The notes beneath the pieces were generated by a model. That model had not been told where the DNA came from and ran no database searches. It was given only the letters and a program-made list of their open reading frames with translations. DNA of 64,000 nt from Phycisphaerales bacterium (lineage in GTDB: Bacteria; Planctomycetota; Phycisphaerae; UBA1845; UTPLA1), in assembly GCA_020639075.1 (NCBI GenBank), contig JACKHI010000001.1, positions 3,348,001 to 3,412,000 on the forward strand, written 5' to 3'. The position numbers and the translations under genes were made by a program. The number at the start of each line of letters is the position of its first letter. The first letter of the stretch is position 1. Positions 8,162-18,031 of this stretch are shown here, piece by piece.

Positions 8162-8190
8162 AATGTAACAATTCCGTTTTGTATCGCCAA
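8162..8190 (-). promoter_or_regulatory. Putative promoter of the 101-aa protein gene
   Basis: On the minus strand TTGGCG (8185-8190) and TACATT (8162-8167) are separated by 17 bases. The start site would be near 8155, giving a leader of about 60 bases. The surrounding 8130-8300 region is noticeably AT-richer than its neighbours. Confidence 0.4.
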
Positions 8191-8292
8191 GCGTTGGTGA
8201 CTTTTTTTTGCATATTCGCAAGAAAAATATGCCGCCGTCACATTGAACGTATTGACGCCGCGTCATATTGCACGTTGGCGCAGAAACGGCGC

Positions 8293-8338
8293 AAAAAAAA
8301 GGGCGTCGCATCGCGATGGTTACGCGATGGCGACACCC
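8293..8338 (-). terminator. Rho-independent terminator of the PEP-CTERM gene
   Basis: On the minus strand a GC-rich stem pairs GGGTGTCGC with GCGACGCCC and then ATCGCG with CGCGAT, with one bulge. It spans 8301-8338 and is followed by eight T residues (8293-8300). It lies about 30 bases beyond the stop of the PEP-CTERM gene. Confidence 0.8.
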
Positions 8339-8366
8339 GGTGGAAACTGTTTGTCTTGAAGTCTGG

Positions 8367-9215
8367 TTACGCCGTTCGTCGGCGGCGTCGAAGCAGCATC
8401 ACCGCTCCGCCCGAGAGCAGCAGCCCCATTGTCGTCGGCTCGGGAACCGCAACAAAGGCGACGGCCGTCCCCAATTCGAAGACGTAGCCGGGCGACAAAG
8501 GTGCAATTGTCGCACCGAGGCCGTCGTTCACCTGTGTGCCTGCGCCCGGATTCAGGATATTCCCCCATCGCCAAGATGCAGACGTACCACTTGACAAAAC
8601 GTCAAATGTGTACGCGGACAGGTCGCCGTCGAGGTACTTGTCGCCGCCGACCTGGACATCGTAGAGACCGTGGCCGTACTGGTTGAATGTATTGGCGCCG
8701 GTCGACTCGTAGAAGTTACCGCTGATGTCCCGCATGAAGGACGTCGAGAACGTCGGCGTCGGAACAAGGACGGGCATGACGGCGGCGCCGTTCGAGAATT
8801 CGAGCCCCGTGATCGTCACTTCGATCTTGCCGCCGTTCGGATCGAACAGCGACGTCGGTCCCGGAAGGTCGATCAGGTCGACCGTAAGGGGAACGTCGAT
8901 GTACCAGTGCGTCAGGCGGAATGCCTCGCTGTCGCTGCCTTCCGACACGACTTTGAGGATGATCGGGCTGCCGCCGACCTGGCCGATCTGCGTGTGGCTC
9001 TCGCGCGTTCCGTCGATGAAGATCGGATCGAGGTCCGGCAGATCGCCGCCGGGGCCGATCGAGACGGTATCCTGTGCGATAAGAATGCCGCCCTGTCGGA
9101 CTTCGATATCAAACGTCCCGAACGGATCACCGACCTGGGCGTGGGCCCTCGACACACTGAACCCCGCGGCACAGAGTGCGAACATTCCGAGCGCCGTCAA
9201 TTTGCGAAGCATCAT
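8367..9215 (-). CDS. PEP-CTERM sorting-domain protein
   Basis: A 282-residue exported protein. The N-terminus is a classical signal peptide (hydrophobic LGMFALCAAGF, cleavage near AHA|Q at about residue 26). The last 25 residues are a PEP-CTERM signal: VPEPTTMGLLLSGG, a short transmembrane segment and the basic tail RRRRRTA. Exosortase recognises such tails and removes them during export to the envelope or matrix. The body between them has low-complexity beta-rich sequence and no catalytic motif that I recognise. Two adjacent ATG codons (9215, 9212) are possible starts; GGGGGGA lies about ten bases upstream. A strong terminator follows. No exosortase gene is in the window, but a CAAX-type protease of the kind seen in PEP-CTERM genomes is at 25974-26762. 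Confidence 0.88.
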   Translation of the reverse strand: MMLRKLTALGMFALCAAGFSVSRAHAQVGDPFGTFDIEVRQGGILIAQDTVSIGPGGDLPDLDPIFIDGTRESHTQIGQVGGSPIILKVVSEGSDSEAFRLTHWYIDVPLTVDLIDLPGPTSLFDPNGGKIEVTITGLEFSNGAAVMPVLVPTPTFSTSFMRDISGNFYESTGANTFNQYGHGLYDVQVGGDKYLDGDLSAYTFDVLSSGTSASWRWGNILNPGAGTQVNDGLGATIAPLSPGYVFELGTAVAFVAVPEPTTMGLLLSGGAVMLLRRRRRTA

Positions 9216-9552
9216 CTAATGGTCCCCCCAATGCGTGATGCGACGAAGCGAACGCGCAGGTTCGCCTCTGCTACATGATGTCATGGCCGCGAACCGCGTC
9301 GCAGCACGTACGTCTTGAGATTCATGATGCAAGCACCGGACCAGCCGGGTTGCCTTGTGCGGGAAGTTTGCAAACGCCCATAAGAAGCGTCTGCGGCGTG
9401 TCTTCAATCAATGATAGGCACGATAACCGATGGAAGTGAGCGCCGGACCGGTCGGGATTCGGTGTTGCGTCGCGTCAACGCGTTGTTGCGGGAACGCGAC
9501 ATGCGTTCATTTCGACGATTCGCTTATCAGGACATTGATGGGATACGCCTGA
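9216..9552. other. Intergenic stretch without recognised content
   Basis: Divergent upstream region of the PEP-CTERM gene. Short frames on both strands have no family features. No convincing promoter, RNA gene or repeat was seen before the palindrome cluster that starts at 9553. Confidence 0.5.
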
Positions 9553-9712
9553 CGATTCGGGATTGATTGCGCCGGCGCTTCGACATCGCATGCCGACGTT
9601 GGGCGTCGGCATGGCACCCGGCGACCGCCCGGCGATTCGGGTTTGATTGTGCGGGCGTTTCGCCATCGCATGCCGACGTTGGGCGTCGGCATGGCACCCG
9701 GCATGGCACCCG
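9553..9712. repeat. Tandem 80-bp duplication carrying CATGC hairpins
   Basis: Two near-identical units start at 9553 and 9633, a period of 80 bases. Each begins with CGATTCGGG and contains a hairpin with stem CGACG/CGTCG flanked by CATGC and GCATGGCACCC (9589-9620 and 9669-9700). The tail GCATGGCACCCGG is repeated once more at 9701-9712. The units differ at a few positions outside the hairpin (GATTGATTGC versus GTTTGATTGT), so the duplication is not brand new. Confidence 0.75.
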
Positions 9713-9747
9713 GCGGTGCTCGAACGTTGAAGGCTCCCTTACCGCCG

Positions 9748-9780
9748 CATGCTTGCCTTGAAGGGCAAGCATGGCACCCG
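9748..9780. repeat. CATGC...GCATGGCACCC hairpin after obgE
   Basis: Same family as the copies at 4191-4223, 9589-9620, 9669-9700, 47126-47157 and 47218-47249. Here the stem is TTGCC/GGCAA around TTGAAG. It begins two bases beyond the obgE stop codon (obgE is on the minus strand), so it may act as that gene's 3' end structure. Confidence 0.75.
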
Positions 9781-9781
9781 A

Positions 9782-10819
9782 TTAGTCGTCGAGATCGTCG
9801 TTAATATCCGGTCGTTCGCCGGCGGCTTCGAGCATGTCCCATAAGACGTTGGCGATACGTTCGACGCCGCGGCCGCTGACGGCGGAAATGCCGAGAACTT
9901 TCACGCCGATGGCCTCGGCCAACGCCGCGAGTTCCGGCGGGTTGTCGTTGCCCGCGAGATCGAGCTTGTTGGCGACGACGATTTCGGGTTTCGACGCCAG
10001 CTTGGGACTGTACTGCTCCAGCTCCCGGCGAATCGTGCGATAGGCTTCCTCGGGCGACGGCGAACCTTCCATCGGAAAGAGATCGATGAGATGCATGATC
10101 ACGCGCGTCCGTTCGACATGGCGCAGGAACTGATCGCCGAGACCGATGCCTTCGTGGGCGCCTTCGACGAGCCCCGGCACGTCGGCGACGACGTAACGCC
10201 GAAAGCCGGGCAGATCGACGATGCCGAGGTTGGGCACGAGCGTGGTAAAGGGATAGTCCGCAATCTTCGGCTTCGCCTTCGACACGCGCGACAGAAACGT
10301 GCTCTTGCCGGCGTTGGGCAGACCGACGACGCCGACATCGGCGATGAGCTTCAACTCCAGCCGCAACCAGCGTTCTTCGCCGGGCTCGCCGACGTCGAAC
10401 TCGCGCGGCGTCTGATGCGTGGCCGTGGCGAAGCGCGTGTTGCCGCGACCGCCGCGACCGCCGCGGGCGACGCAGACTTCGTCGCCGTCGAGCGTGAGGT
10501 CGCGCAGCAGCGCGCCGGAATCGCGATCGAGGACGAGGGTCCCGGCGGGAACTCGGACGATCTGGTCCGCGCCCTTTTTTCCGCTGCGATTGGCGCCTTC
10601 GCCGGGGCGGCCGTTTTCGGCGGTCCAGTGATGATGGCCCGTGAAGTCGACAAGCGTGGCCATGTTGGAATCGGCCACAATGATGACGCTGCCGCCGTCG
10701 CCGCCGTCGCCGCCGTCGGGCCCGCCTTTGGGGACGTACTTCTCGCGCCGGAAGCTCATGCAGCCGTCGCCGCCTTTACCGGATCGCACACAAATGATGG
10801 CTTCATCGATGAATTTCAT
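9782..10819 (-). CDS. obgE: GTPase Obg (ribosome assembly)
   Basis: A 345-residue Obg-family GTPase, an essential ribosome-associated protein acting in late 50S assembly and stress control. The glycine-rich Obg fold is at residues ~1-155 (VRSGKGGDGCMSFRREKYVP, then GGDGGDGGSVI). The G domain shows G1 GLPNAGKST, switch ADYPFTTLVPNLG, DVPG and NKLDL. There is no TGS/OCT extension; the protein ends shortly after the G domain in an acidic INDDLDD. The usual neighbours rplU and rpmA are absent. The ATG is preceded directly by CCTCCTT, the complement of a Shine-Dalgarno, so initiation is not by a normal ribosome-binding site. Confidence 0.95.
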   Translation of the reverse strand: MKFIDEAIICVRSGKGGDGCMSFRREKYVPKGGPDGGDGGDGGSVIIVADSNMATLVDFTGHHHWTAENGRPGEGANRSGKKGADQIVRVPAGTLVLDRDSGALLRDLTLDGDEVCVARGGRGGRGNTRFATATHQTPREFDVGEPGEERWLRLELKLIADVGVVGLPNAGKSTFLSRVSKAKPKIADYPFTTLVPNLGIVDLPGFRRYVVADVPGLVEGAHEGIGLGDQFLRHVERTRVIMHLIDLFPMEGSPSPEEAYRTIRRELEQYSPKLASKPEIVVANKLDLAGNDNPPELAALAEAIGVKVLGISAVSGRGVERIANVLWDMLEAAGERPDINDDLDD

Positions 10820-11031
10820 AAGGAGGTAAGCGTCGGGCGGGAGGGGCGGATTGTCAAAGGGAGGAGGGAGCTGATCGGGGGTTATCGTCCCTGAGCGGTC
10901 TTGGAAGTCCCATTTGTACGTCGGCAGTCTGACGCGCGAAACGCATGCGCCGATTCACTTGCCGCCGAACATCTGAACGAACCGCCCGACGTGCACAAAA
11001 GAGCAAACGGGGACCGGCGCCGGGAGTGCAA

Positions 11032-11541
11032 TCAACCCTTGGTACCGTAATAGTCTCGCAGAAATTCGACGACTCTCTCTTCGCCTTGTGTCGCCTGAAT
11101 GACACTTCCGAGCTCCCGCTGGCCTTTTGCAATGGCGATGACAGACAGGATCGAACGCACTTCCTCCGTCGATTTCGCCCGCGGCATCTGCTTCAGCGCG
11201 AGCGCCAGCAATGCCGCCCATGCGGCGTCGTAGTCCTGTCGCAGCCAGTCGGGCACGGGTGGATTATCCGCTTCGTCCCGGGCGAGATCGATCGCCGCCG
11301 CCAGTGCATAGAGGTTCCAATCCTGCCGGTCGTAGTCGGCGTGAACGCGCACGAGGAAGGGGATGGCGGCGTAGGACGCCTCGCCGACGTCGCCCTGGTG
11401 AAAGAGGTTCTCCCAGAGCTCATCCCAGGCGGGCTGCATATTGAATCCGAACTCGACGGCACGCAGCGCCGAACGCGGATCGTAGGGCTGGCGATAGCCG
11501 CCGTTCAGTTGTTCCCATTTTGGATCATCCAGCGTGAACAT
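11032..11541 (-). CDS. Hypothetical protein, 169 aa
   Basis: A soluble, acidic and mostly helical protein. The segment LWENLFHQGDVGEASYAAIPFLVRV at about residues 42-66 resembles a motif seen in HEAT-like immunity or uncharacterised proteins of actinobacteria and planctomycetes (recollection, not verified). Tryptophan and aspartate are frequent. No signal peptide or membrane segment. It lies 212 bases upstream of obgE on the same strand and may or may not be cotranscribed with it. Function unknown; reality of the gene is supported by its composition and by lack of a competing frame. Confidence 0.65.
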   Translation of the reverse strand: MFTLDDPKWEQLNGGYRQPYDPRSALRAVEFGFNMQPAWDELWENLFHQGDVGEASYAAIPFLVRVHADYDRQDWNLYALAAAIDLARDEADNPPVPDWLRQDYDAAWAALLALALKQMPRAKSTEEVRSILSVIAIAKGQRELGSVIQATQGEERVVEFLRDYYGTKG

Positions 11542-11740
11542 GGACCGGCACCTCCGCGCGCGATTTGCCCTGCCATAGGGCGCTCGCCGCCGCCAACGGC
11601 ATCACACCGCGACAGGAATAATGCGGTTTTCCGTATACTCTACAAAAAAGGGAAACCGGCGAACAAGGCGCGGGGGCGCGCAGGAGCGTTATCCATTACG
11701 ACGACGGGCCGCTACCCGCACTTCTCTCGCATAGGCCGCG

Positions 11741-12814
11741 CTATTCCGCAAGAGACGCCTCGATGCGCGTCAGGAATGCCTCACCGGCATAGGGTGCGGC
11801 CTCAATTCGCTTTACTTGAGTCTGAAGGCGGGCTGTCGCTGCATTCATCTGCGATTCGTACTTCTTCGACAGCGCTTCTAATTGATCCGGCGGAAGCGTC
11901 CCCAGCCGCTCCATGGCGTCGACTACCGATCGATTCTTCAGCGCTTCCTTGCGATACTCCTGGATGGCCATTGCGGCGGTTTTCTCATCCCGCACGCTTT
12001 CGAGAATATCGCTGGCACGGTTCATGAACTGAATGCCGGAGCGAACAAAACCTTCCGGATCCGGCTGGACATCTACGATCCGTCCGATCGTGTTGCTCGC
12101 GACAAGACCTGCCGGGGCCCCGTTCCGAAGAACCAGGATATCGACCATCACCAACGTCGGGCCGAATTGAACGTCTGTGGCCTTTTCATTCACAGGATCC
12201 AAAAGAAACGACACTTTGCCGACCTTCGGAAAGTCGGAAAGCACCCGGTAGGCCATCGCGCTAGATGCCTCGGCACGGTACATGGCGCGAACGACGATCT
12301 GCCCTTCCGGAATTTCGCCGACAATGCTGTAGGAAGCGGTTCCTGTCACTGCATGATTCCCCGGCAGGTTCTCCTCGTCATCGACTTTGAGATCCTCGAT
12401 CTGGATCACTGGCTTTTCCATCACTTCAGCGGATTCGGACTGGACGCACAGGCTGCCGACAGCGGCACCGGCGGCGGCCCCGGCGGCCCGACATTGCGCC
12501 GTTGTGATTGGGAATTCGTAGAACCTGCCGGACCACGTCGCGAGAAAGCGACTCCCGCCGCCGCGGACCAGCTTGCCATCGAGAATGATCCGAATGTTCT
12601 TTCCGTCGGCCAGGCCTCGATCCATGGTCTCGGCAACCTGGCGGAGAAGATCACGATCCCCCATGACGTCGGCATTGGCCCGGAACCAGTCGGACAATTG
12701 CGATCGAAGGCGCGAGGATACGGTTGCAGGACGTGCAGGGACATCATCCGCGATTGCCCCTGCCGGCAATGCGGCATATGCGACCAATAATACGCACAGA
12801 CTTCGCATCGGCAT
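11741..12814 (-). CDS. Secreted hypothetical protein
   Basis: A 357-residue exported protein of unknown function. Residues 1-22 are a signal peptide (MRSLCVLLVAYAALPAGAIA). Downstream is a mixed alpha/beta region, with a small-residue hydrophobic stretch CRAAGAAAGAAVGSLC near residues 107-122 and a C-terminal helical part rich in Glu/Lys/Gln (LEALSKKYESQMNAATARL) that may be a coiled coil. The ATG at 12814 is chosen over an in-frame ATG at 12847 because AAAGGAG at 12825-12831 sits nine bases before it and the signal peptide then begins correctly. No enzymatic motif recognised. Confidence 0.7.
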   Translation of the reverse strand: MPMRSLCVLLVAYAALPAGAIADDVPARPATVSSRLRSQLSDWFRANADVMGDRDLLRQVAETMDRGLADGKNIRIILDGKLVRGGGSRFLATWSGRFYEFPITTAQCRAAGAAAGAAVGSLCVQSESAEVMEKPVIQIEDLKVDDEENLPGNHAVTGTASYSIVGEIPEGQIVVRAMYRAEASSAMAYRVLSDFPKVGKVSFLLDPVNEKATDVQFGPTLVMVDILVLRNGAPAGLVASNTIGRIVDVQPDPEGFVRSGIQFMNRASDILESVRDEKTAAMAIQEYRKEALKNRSVVDAMERLGTLPPDQLEALSKKYESQMNAATARLQTQVKRIEAAPYAGEAFLTRIEASLAE

Positions 12815-13187
12815 CGGTTTCGACTCCTTTATGAAGTGCTGAGACATAGCGCCGGACTCGCGACAGCGGTCCGGGACAACTGAACGGCATCGTATTCCGG
12901 CGGCCGATCCGACTCAATCATCGGTGACGATCGGGCGTCTTGCAGGGTAACAAGAAAAGGGGCGGCGTGTATCGTGCCGTCCCGGCGGCATGTAAACGCT
13001 TGACAATCGGGGTAGCCGTCGATGTACGATGCGTAACAGCGGCCGATGTCCTGGTCGCGTGTGGTTTCCCCGGAGTTGAATTCGAGACCGTGCGCAGTTG
13101 AGCGTCGCGGGTCACGTAACGTCGTTATTGAAGACGATCGCGTCGTGCACCGCGATCGTGACATGGTCATTGACCAAAGGATTTCGT
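12815..13187. other. Divergent intergenic region with weak promoter
   Basis: Spacer between two divergently transcribed secreted-protein genes. On the plus strand TTGACA at 13000-13005 and TACGAT at 13025-13030 are 19 bases apart, a weak promoter candidate for the gene at 13188. No RNA gene or repeat was seen. Confidence 0.3.
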
Positions 13188-13946
13188 ATGCCTCGACGAC
13201 TGCCGAACCTGCAAATCTGGATGTGGTTCGCCGCCCTGATGATCATGCCGAACATCCTCGCGATGGACTGCGAAATGTCCATGCAGATGACGAACAACGG
13301 GAACGAGAACGGCAACAGCAATCAAAATGACAACGGAGCCGGCAACACTCTCCCTGGGGGCACGCTTCCGTTCGGCTCCATTTCCGGAACGGAACTTCTC
13401 GTCGAAGGCTCGCGCGTCAATGAACCCAGCGGCGACACGCGTCGGCGCGATGAGCGATTCACTGCGAGCTATACGCTGACGCCGACGAGCGCCGATTCCC
13501 GTCAGATCACGATCAACAACGAGTTTTCGACGGCGATATTCGGGGATATTTCCGGCATGGCGCATCTGACGTACGAAGAGTCGGGCACGGACTTTTCCCC
13601 CGGATTGTCATGCCCAACGACGTCGTATTCGGGCGATGTCGAATGGGACGTCGAAATTGTCGGGACCTACGACTACATACCGGCGCTGGGCACAATCCAG
13701 CTAACAACGCATGCGACAAACGTATCCAGCACGGAATACACGGTCAGTTATATGACACCGGGCTGCCCCGAGCAGGACAGCAACAACCCGTCGCAGTACG
13801 TATGGTCAGGACCGGGGCAGGGAACGTGGGGGTTCGTCGACATCGTGCTCGAGAACGGCCACTTTGAAGATCGCATCGAGAACCCGCAGGAAGACGATCG
13901 CGGCGCGGAAGACTTTTACGAGATTGAGCTGAACACGAATCAATAA
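13188..13946 (+). CDS. Secreted hypothetical protein with Asn-rich linker
   Basis: A 252-residue exported protein. The N-terminus has a hydrophobic segment (MWFAALMIMPNILA, residues ~12-25) followed by a Cys, which could be a signal peptide or an atypical lipoprotein site. Residues ~35-50 form an Asn/Gly-rich linker (NNGNENGNSNQNDNGAG). The rest is beta-rich with two cysteines (CPTTSY, GCPEQD) and an acidic C-terminus. No family recognised. The ATG at 13188 is preferred to an upstream in-frame ATG at 13098 because AAAGGA lies about seven bases before it and the signal segment then starts correctly. Confidence 0.65.
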   Translation: MPRRLPNLQIWMWFAALMIMPNILAMDCEMSMQMTNNGNENGNSNQNDNGAGNTLPGGTLPFGSISGTELLVEGSRVNEPSGDTRRRDERFTASYTLTPTSADSRQITINNEFSTAIFGDISGMAHLTYEESGTDFSPGLSCPTTSYSGDVEWDVEIVGTYDYIPALGTIQLTTHATNVSSTEYTVSYMTPGCPEQDSNNPSQYVWSGPGQGTWGFVDIVLENGHFEDRIENPQEDDRGAEDFYEIELNTNQ

Positions 13947-14042
13947 CGGGATGGGCATGCGCACCGGCCCAGCGCCGATCACGCAGACAATTAACTGCCT
14001 GTCAAACCTGGTGGGCACGGCCCAGCCTACAGCTGAAAACTG

Positions 14043-14078
14043 AAAAAAAACGCCCGGCATACCGAGGTATGCCGGGCG
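14043..14078 (-). terminator. Rho-independent terminator of the 16S rRNA unit
   Basis: On the minus strand a 12-bp GC-rich stem (CGCCCGGCATAC paired with GTATGCCGGGCG) is followed by eight T residues at 14043-14050. It lies about 140 bases beyond the 3' end of the 16S gene. No tRNA, 23S or 5S sequence intervenes, so the transcript ends after 16S alone. Confidence 0.88.
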
Positions 14079-14213
14079 TCTAATACGTCTAAGAGGGATC
14101 GAGAACTCGTGAGATTTCGCTCGCGAGTTACGAGCACCGAGGTGCTCGCCGGAATGTGCTGACCTTTTTTCCGTTCGAGGCTCCGAGGAGCGTCGAATCG
14201 GTCTAGGTATCCC

Positions 14214-15794
<1,581 letters not shown>

Positions 15795-16024
15795 AATTTA
15801 TCGTTGAAAACCGTCGCGCTTTCGCACGCCGGCGTTTCTTCGAACTTAAAGGCTCAAACAATTTCGTTCTGCAAACGAGAATGTTTGATGTCGAACCCCG
15901 ATGACTTTCGCCATCCGGATCGACGTCGTTGAACTGCACCTGATGTCTGGTGCAGCTTTTTTCACCCGCGGATCGATTGCAGTCGATTCCCGCAGGCGTC
16001 ACATTCCCGCTGCGATCCCTCTTG

Positions 16025-16039
16025 ACTTTTCAAAGAGCT
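16025..16039 (-). promoter_or_regulatory. boxA-like antitermination site in the 16S leader
   Basis: On the minus strand AGCTCTTTGAAAAGT matches the boxA consensus of rRNA leaders (TGCTCTTTGAAA type). It lies between the promoter at 16097-16124 and the mature 16S 5' end at ~15794, where NusB/NusE-dependent antitermination sites are expected. Confidence 0.6.
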
Positions 16040-16096
16040 TTTCGCCCCGCGAGTCACACCCTCGTAAGAGGTTGTTTCCCTCAAGGCGAGCAACGC

Positions 16097-16124
16097 ACTT
16101 TACCAGAGCTGCCAACCCTGTCAA
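16097..16124 (-). promoter_or_regulatory. 16S rRNA promoter
   Basis: On the minus strand TTGACA (16119-16124) and TAAAGT (16097-16102) are separated by 16 bases. Transcription would start near 16090 and give a leader of about 295 bases before mature 16S. The consensus -35 fits a strong rRNA promoter. Confidence 0.7.
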
Positions 16125-16312
16125 CGGGGGTTTCGCGACATTTCCGAAAAATTGTTAACCGGGCCCAAATCGAAAAATCACACGCCGCCAACGCGGCAGA
16201 AATGCGGTTCTCGTGGGCCCGTCAACACGACATTCAAACCCCCGTGGGAATACGATTCAGAGGGGGGATCGAATCCGTGACGACCGGCCCCCCGCCGGCT
16301 GGAGCGAATAAC

Positions 16313-17269
16313 ATGCTATCCAAGCTCGACCTGCCGCCCATCGTCGGATTTTTGACGGCTTTTCTCGTGACGGCCTGTTTTTCGGCGATGCCGGAGAAAA
16401 CGCAATCCGCGCCGCCGGGACGCCTCGATCCCGACATCGAATGTCTGGCCCGGCTTGCGGCGACGTCCACGGACGTCGTGGACTACGTCGCCACTCGAGA
16501 CGCCTTCCTGCGACATCCACAGGCCGAGACGATTCGGTTTGCGACCGCCCCGGCGGAGGCGTCGGTTCGGTATTGCGTAGTCGTCGACGCCTGGAAACTA
16601 TGGGCGTCGGATTACGAAACTGCGGATCAACTGTGGGCCTATCGCCCGATACCCGGAAATGAAATCGATCCGTCTGCGAAGATGTGGCGCACAAGCCTCG
16701 GCGTCTTCCAAAATGCGAACGACGCCGGCGTCGTGATCGCGCGGGAGATCCTCCTCTTCCGGCACGATTGGCTTTACATCGCTTTGATTACCCTGCTTTC
16801 CGACGAGGGCTCTGGAAATTCGATCGACGTACTCATAGAGGCGATGTTCGATGAGCGAACGTGCCACTCGGCATTCGCCAACATCGACGCGAGTGTCCTC
16901 TCGCGATTACTTGATCGATTCGAAGCCACTGAAGGCAAAGTAAGAACCTGCCTGCTTTGGACGTTTGCGATGAACCGGTATCGCCCCGCTGCTCGCATCT
17001 GCGGAGAAATCCTGCTTTCCTTCGAAAGAACGCAACGTTCGATGCACCACGATGAGCTTCAGTACAACGCCTATTCGAAGGTTGTCGGCGGCGAATACGT
17101 CTTCTATTTCGAGCGCATCGCCGGCAGGTCGTTTCATAGGCGTTGGGACAGTTCGGAGGGGGAGGCAATCGATCGCGCTAAAGAGTGGTGGCTCAGAAAC
17201 AAGTGGCGATTCGCTGACGAAAGCCAGACAGTAACCCACGAGGGTCGTCGGCAGCGCAACTCAGAGTGA
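16313..17269 (+). CDS. Putative lipoprotein of unknown function, 318 aa
   Basis: An exported protein. The N-terminal hydrophobic segment ends in VTAC, a valid lipobox with Cys at about residue 22, so membrane anchoring by lipid is likely. The mature part is mostly helical with many Trp and Arg residues and contains FYFERIAGRSFHRRWDS near the C-terminus; no family recognised. The ATG at 16313 is chosen because GGAG at 16301-16304 precedes it at good distance and the lipobox then falls at the right place; the longer open frame to 15950 runs into the 16S leader. It is divergent from the 16S promoter. Confidence 0.65.
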   Translation: MLSKLDLPPIVGFLTAFLVTACFSAMPEKTQSAPPGRLDPDIECLARLAATSTDVVDYVATRDAFLRHPQAETIRFATAPAEASVRYCVVVDAWKLWASDYETADQLWAYRPIPGNEIDPSAKMWRTSLGVFQNANDAGVVIAREILLFRHDWLYIALITLLSDEGSGNSIDVLIEAMFDERTCHSAFANIDASVLSRLLDRFEATEGKVRTCLLWTFAMNRYRPAARICGEILLSFERTQRSMHHDELQYNAYSKVVGGEYVFYFERIAGRSFHRRWDSSEGEAIDRAKEWWLRNKWRFADESQTVTHEGRRQRNSE

Positions 17270-17307
17270 GTCGAGTTGACGAGACTTGTTGAAAAAAAGA
17301 CACGCCG

Positions 17308-17949
17308 CTACCGCCAGCTCTCAATGACGGGCCAAACATCGGCGATTGCGTCCACGACCCTCGTTGCCTCAGACAGGGCATTCGCTTCATGCGTGCTCGT
17401 CAGACCGATGCAGCGCATGCCGCCACGCTTCGCCGCCTCGATTCCGGCGGGTGCGTCTTCGACGACGACGCACTTATCCGGCGCGACGCCGAGCCGCGAC
17501 GCGCCTTGCAGAAAGATCTCCGGATCCGGCTTGCCGTGCGTCACGTCCGCCCCAGTCACGCGCACGCGGAGCAGTTCATTCCAGCCGAGTCCGTCGCAAA
17601 CGAGGTTGATATTCTCCCGCGGGCCCGACGTCCCGACGGCCAGGGTGATTCCTTTCGTTGCCAGTCGCTCCAGCAGCGCCGTGGCGCCGGGCATCTCGGG
17701 CACGTTGTCTCGCACGATATCCCGATAGAGGGATTCCTTGCGTTCGTCATAGGCCCGAACGCGATCGTCGTCCGTCACATCGAAGAGCATGCGAATGATG
17801 TCGCGACTGGTGCGGCCGAATGTGTGATCGAACTGCTCGTCGCTGATCTCCGCGCCGATTTCCTTTGCGAGGACGCGCCAGCTCTCGAGGTGCGGCGCGT
17901 AGCTGTCCACGAGAACGCCGTCCATGTCGAAGATAACCGCCTGAATCAA
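17308..17949 (-). CDS. HAD-superfamily hydrolase (beta-phosphoglucomutase-like)
   Basis: A 213-residue soluble HAD subfamily IA phosphatase or mutase. Motif I is FDMDGVLVDS at residues ~7-16, motif II is VGTSG, and motif III/IV are HGKPDPEIFLQ and CVVVEDAPAGIEAA. The cap region (SWRVLAKEIGAEIS onward) is of the helical beta-PGM type. The TTG at 17949 is chosen as start because GGGAG at 17957-17961 stands seven bases upstream and the protein then begins MIQAVIFDMDG. The in-frame ATG at 17967 directly abuts the T-tract of the rplT terminator and lacks a ribosome-binding site. Substrate unknown. Confidence 0.85.
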   Translation of the reverse strand: MIQAVIFDMDGVLVDSYAPHLESWRVLAKEIGAEISDEQFDHTFGRTSRDIIRMLFDVTDDDRVRAYDERKESLYRDIVRDNVPEMPGATALLERLATKGITLAVGTSGPRENINLVCDGLGWNELLRVRVTGADVTHGKPDPEIFLQGASRLGVAPDKCVVVEDAPAGIEAAKRGGMRCIGLTSTHEANALSEATRVVDAIADVWPVIESWR

Positions 17950-17968
17950 CGAACTTCTCCCGCGCATG

Positions 17969-17996
17969 AAAAAAGGCGTCGCGGAACGACGCCTTT
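17969..17996 (-). terminator. Terminator of the thrS-infC-rpmI-rplT operon
   Basis: On the minus strand AAAGGCGTCG pairs with CGACGCC around a TTCCG loop and is followed by six T residues (17969-17974). It lies 35 bases after the rplT stop and 20 bases before the HAD gene's TTG start. Confidence 0.85.
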
Positions 17997-18031
17997 GGAT
18001 GGACTTGTATTCAATTGATCGCCGGCTCGCG

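Noticed and set aside
8670..9278. Plus-strand frames within the PEP-CTERM gene.
   Set aside because: Antisense shadows with charged, repetitive sequence and no signal peptide or domain.
10817..10826. CCTCCTT directly before the obgE start codon (complement of the ribosome-binding sequence).
   Set aside because: On the plus strand it reads AAGGAGG, but no start codon follows at a useful distance, so it is neither a ribosome-binding site for obgE nor evidence for another gene. Left as a curiosity.
10945..12027. Plus-strand open frame spanning two minus-strand genes.
   Set aside because: It runs through two supported genes and has no motif; the minus-strand frames have better starts and signals.
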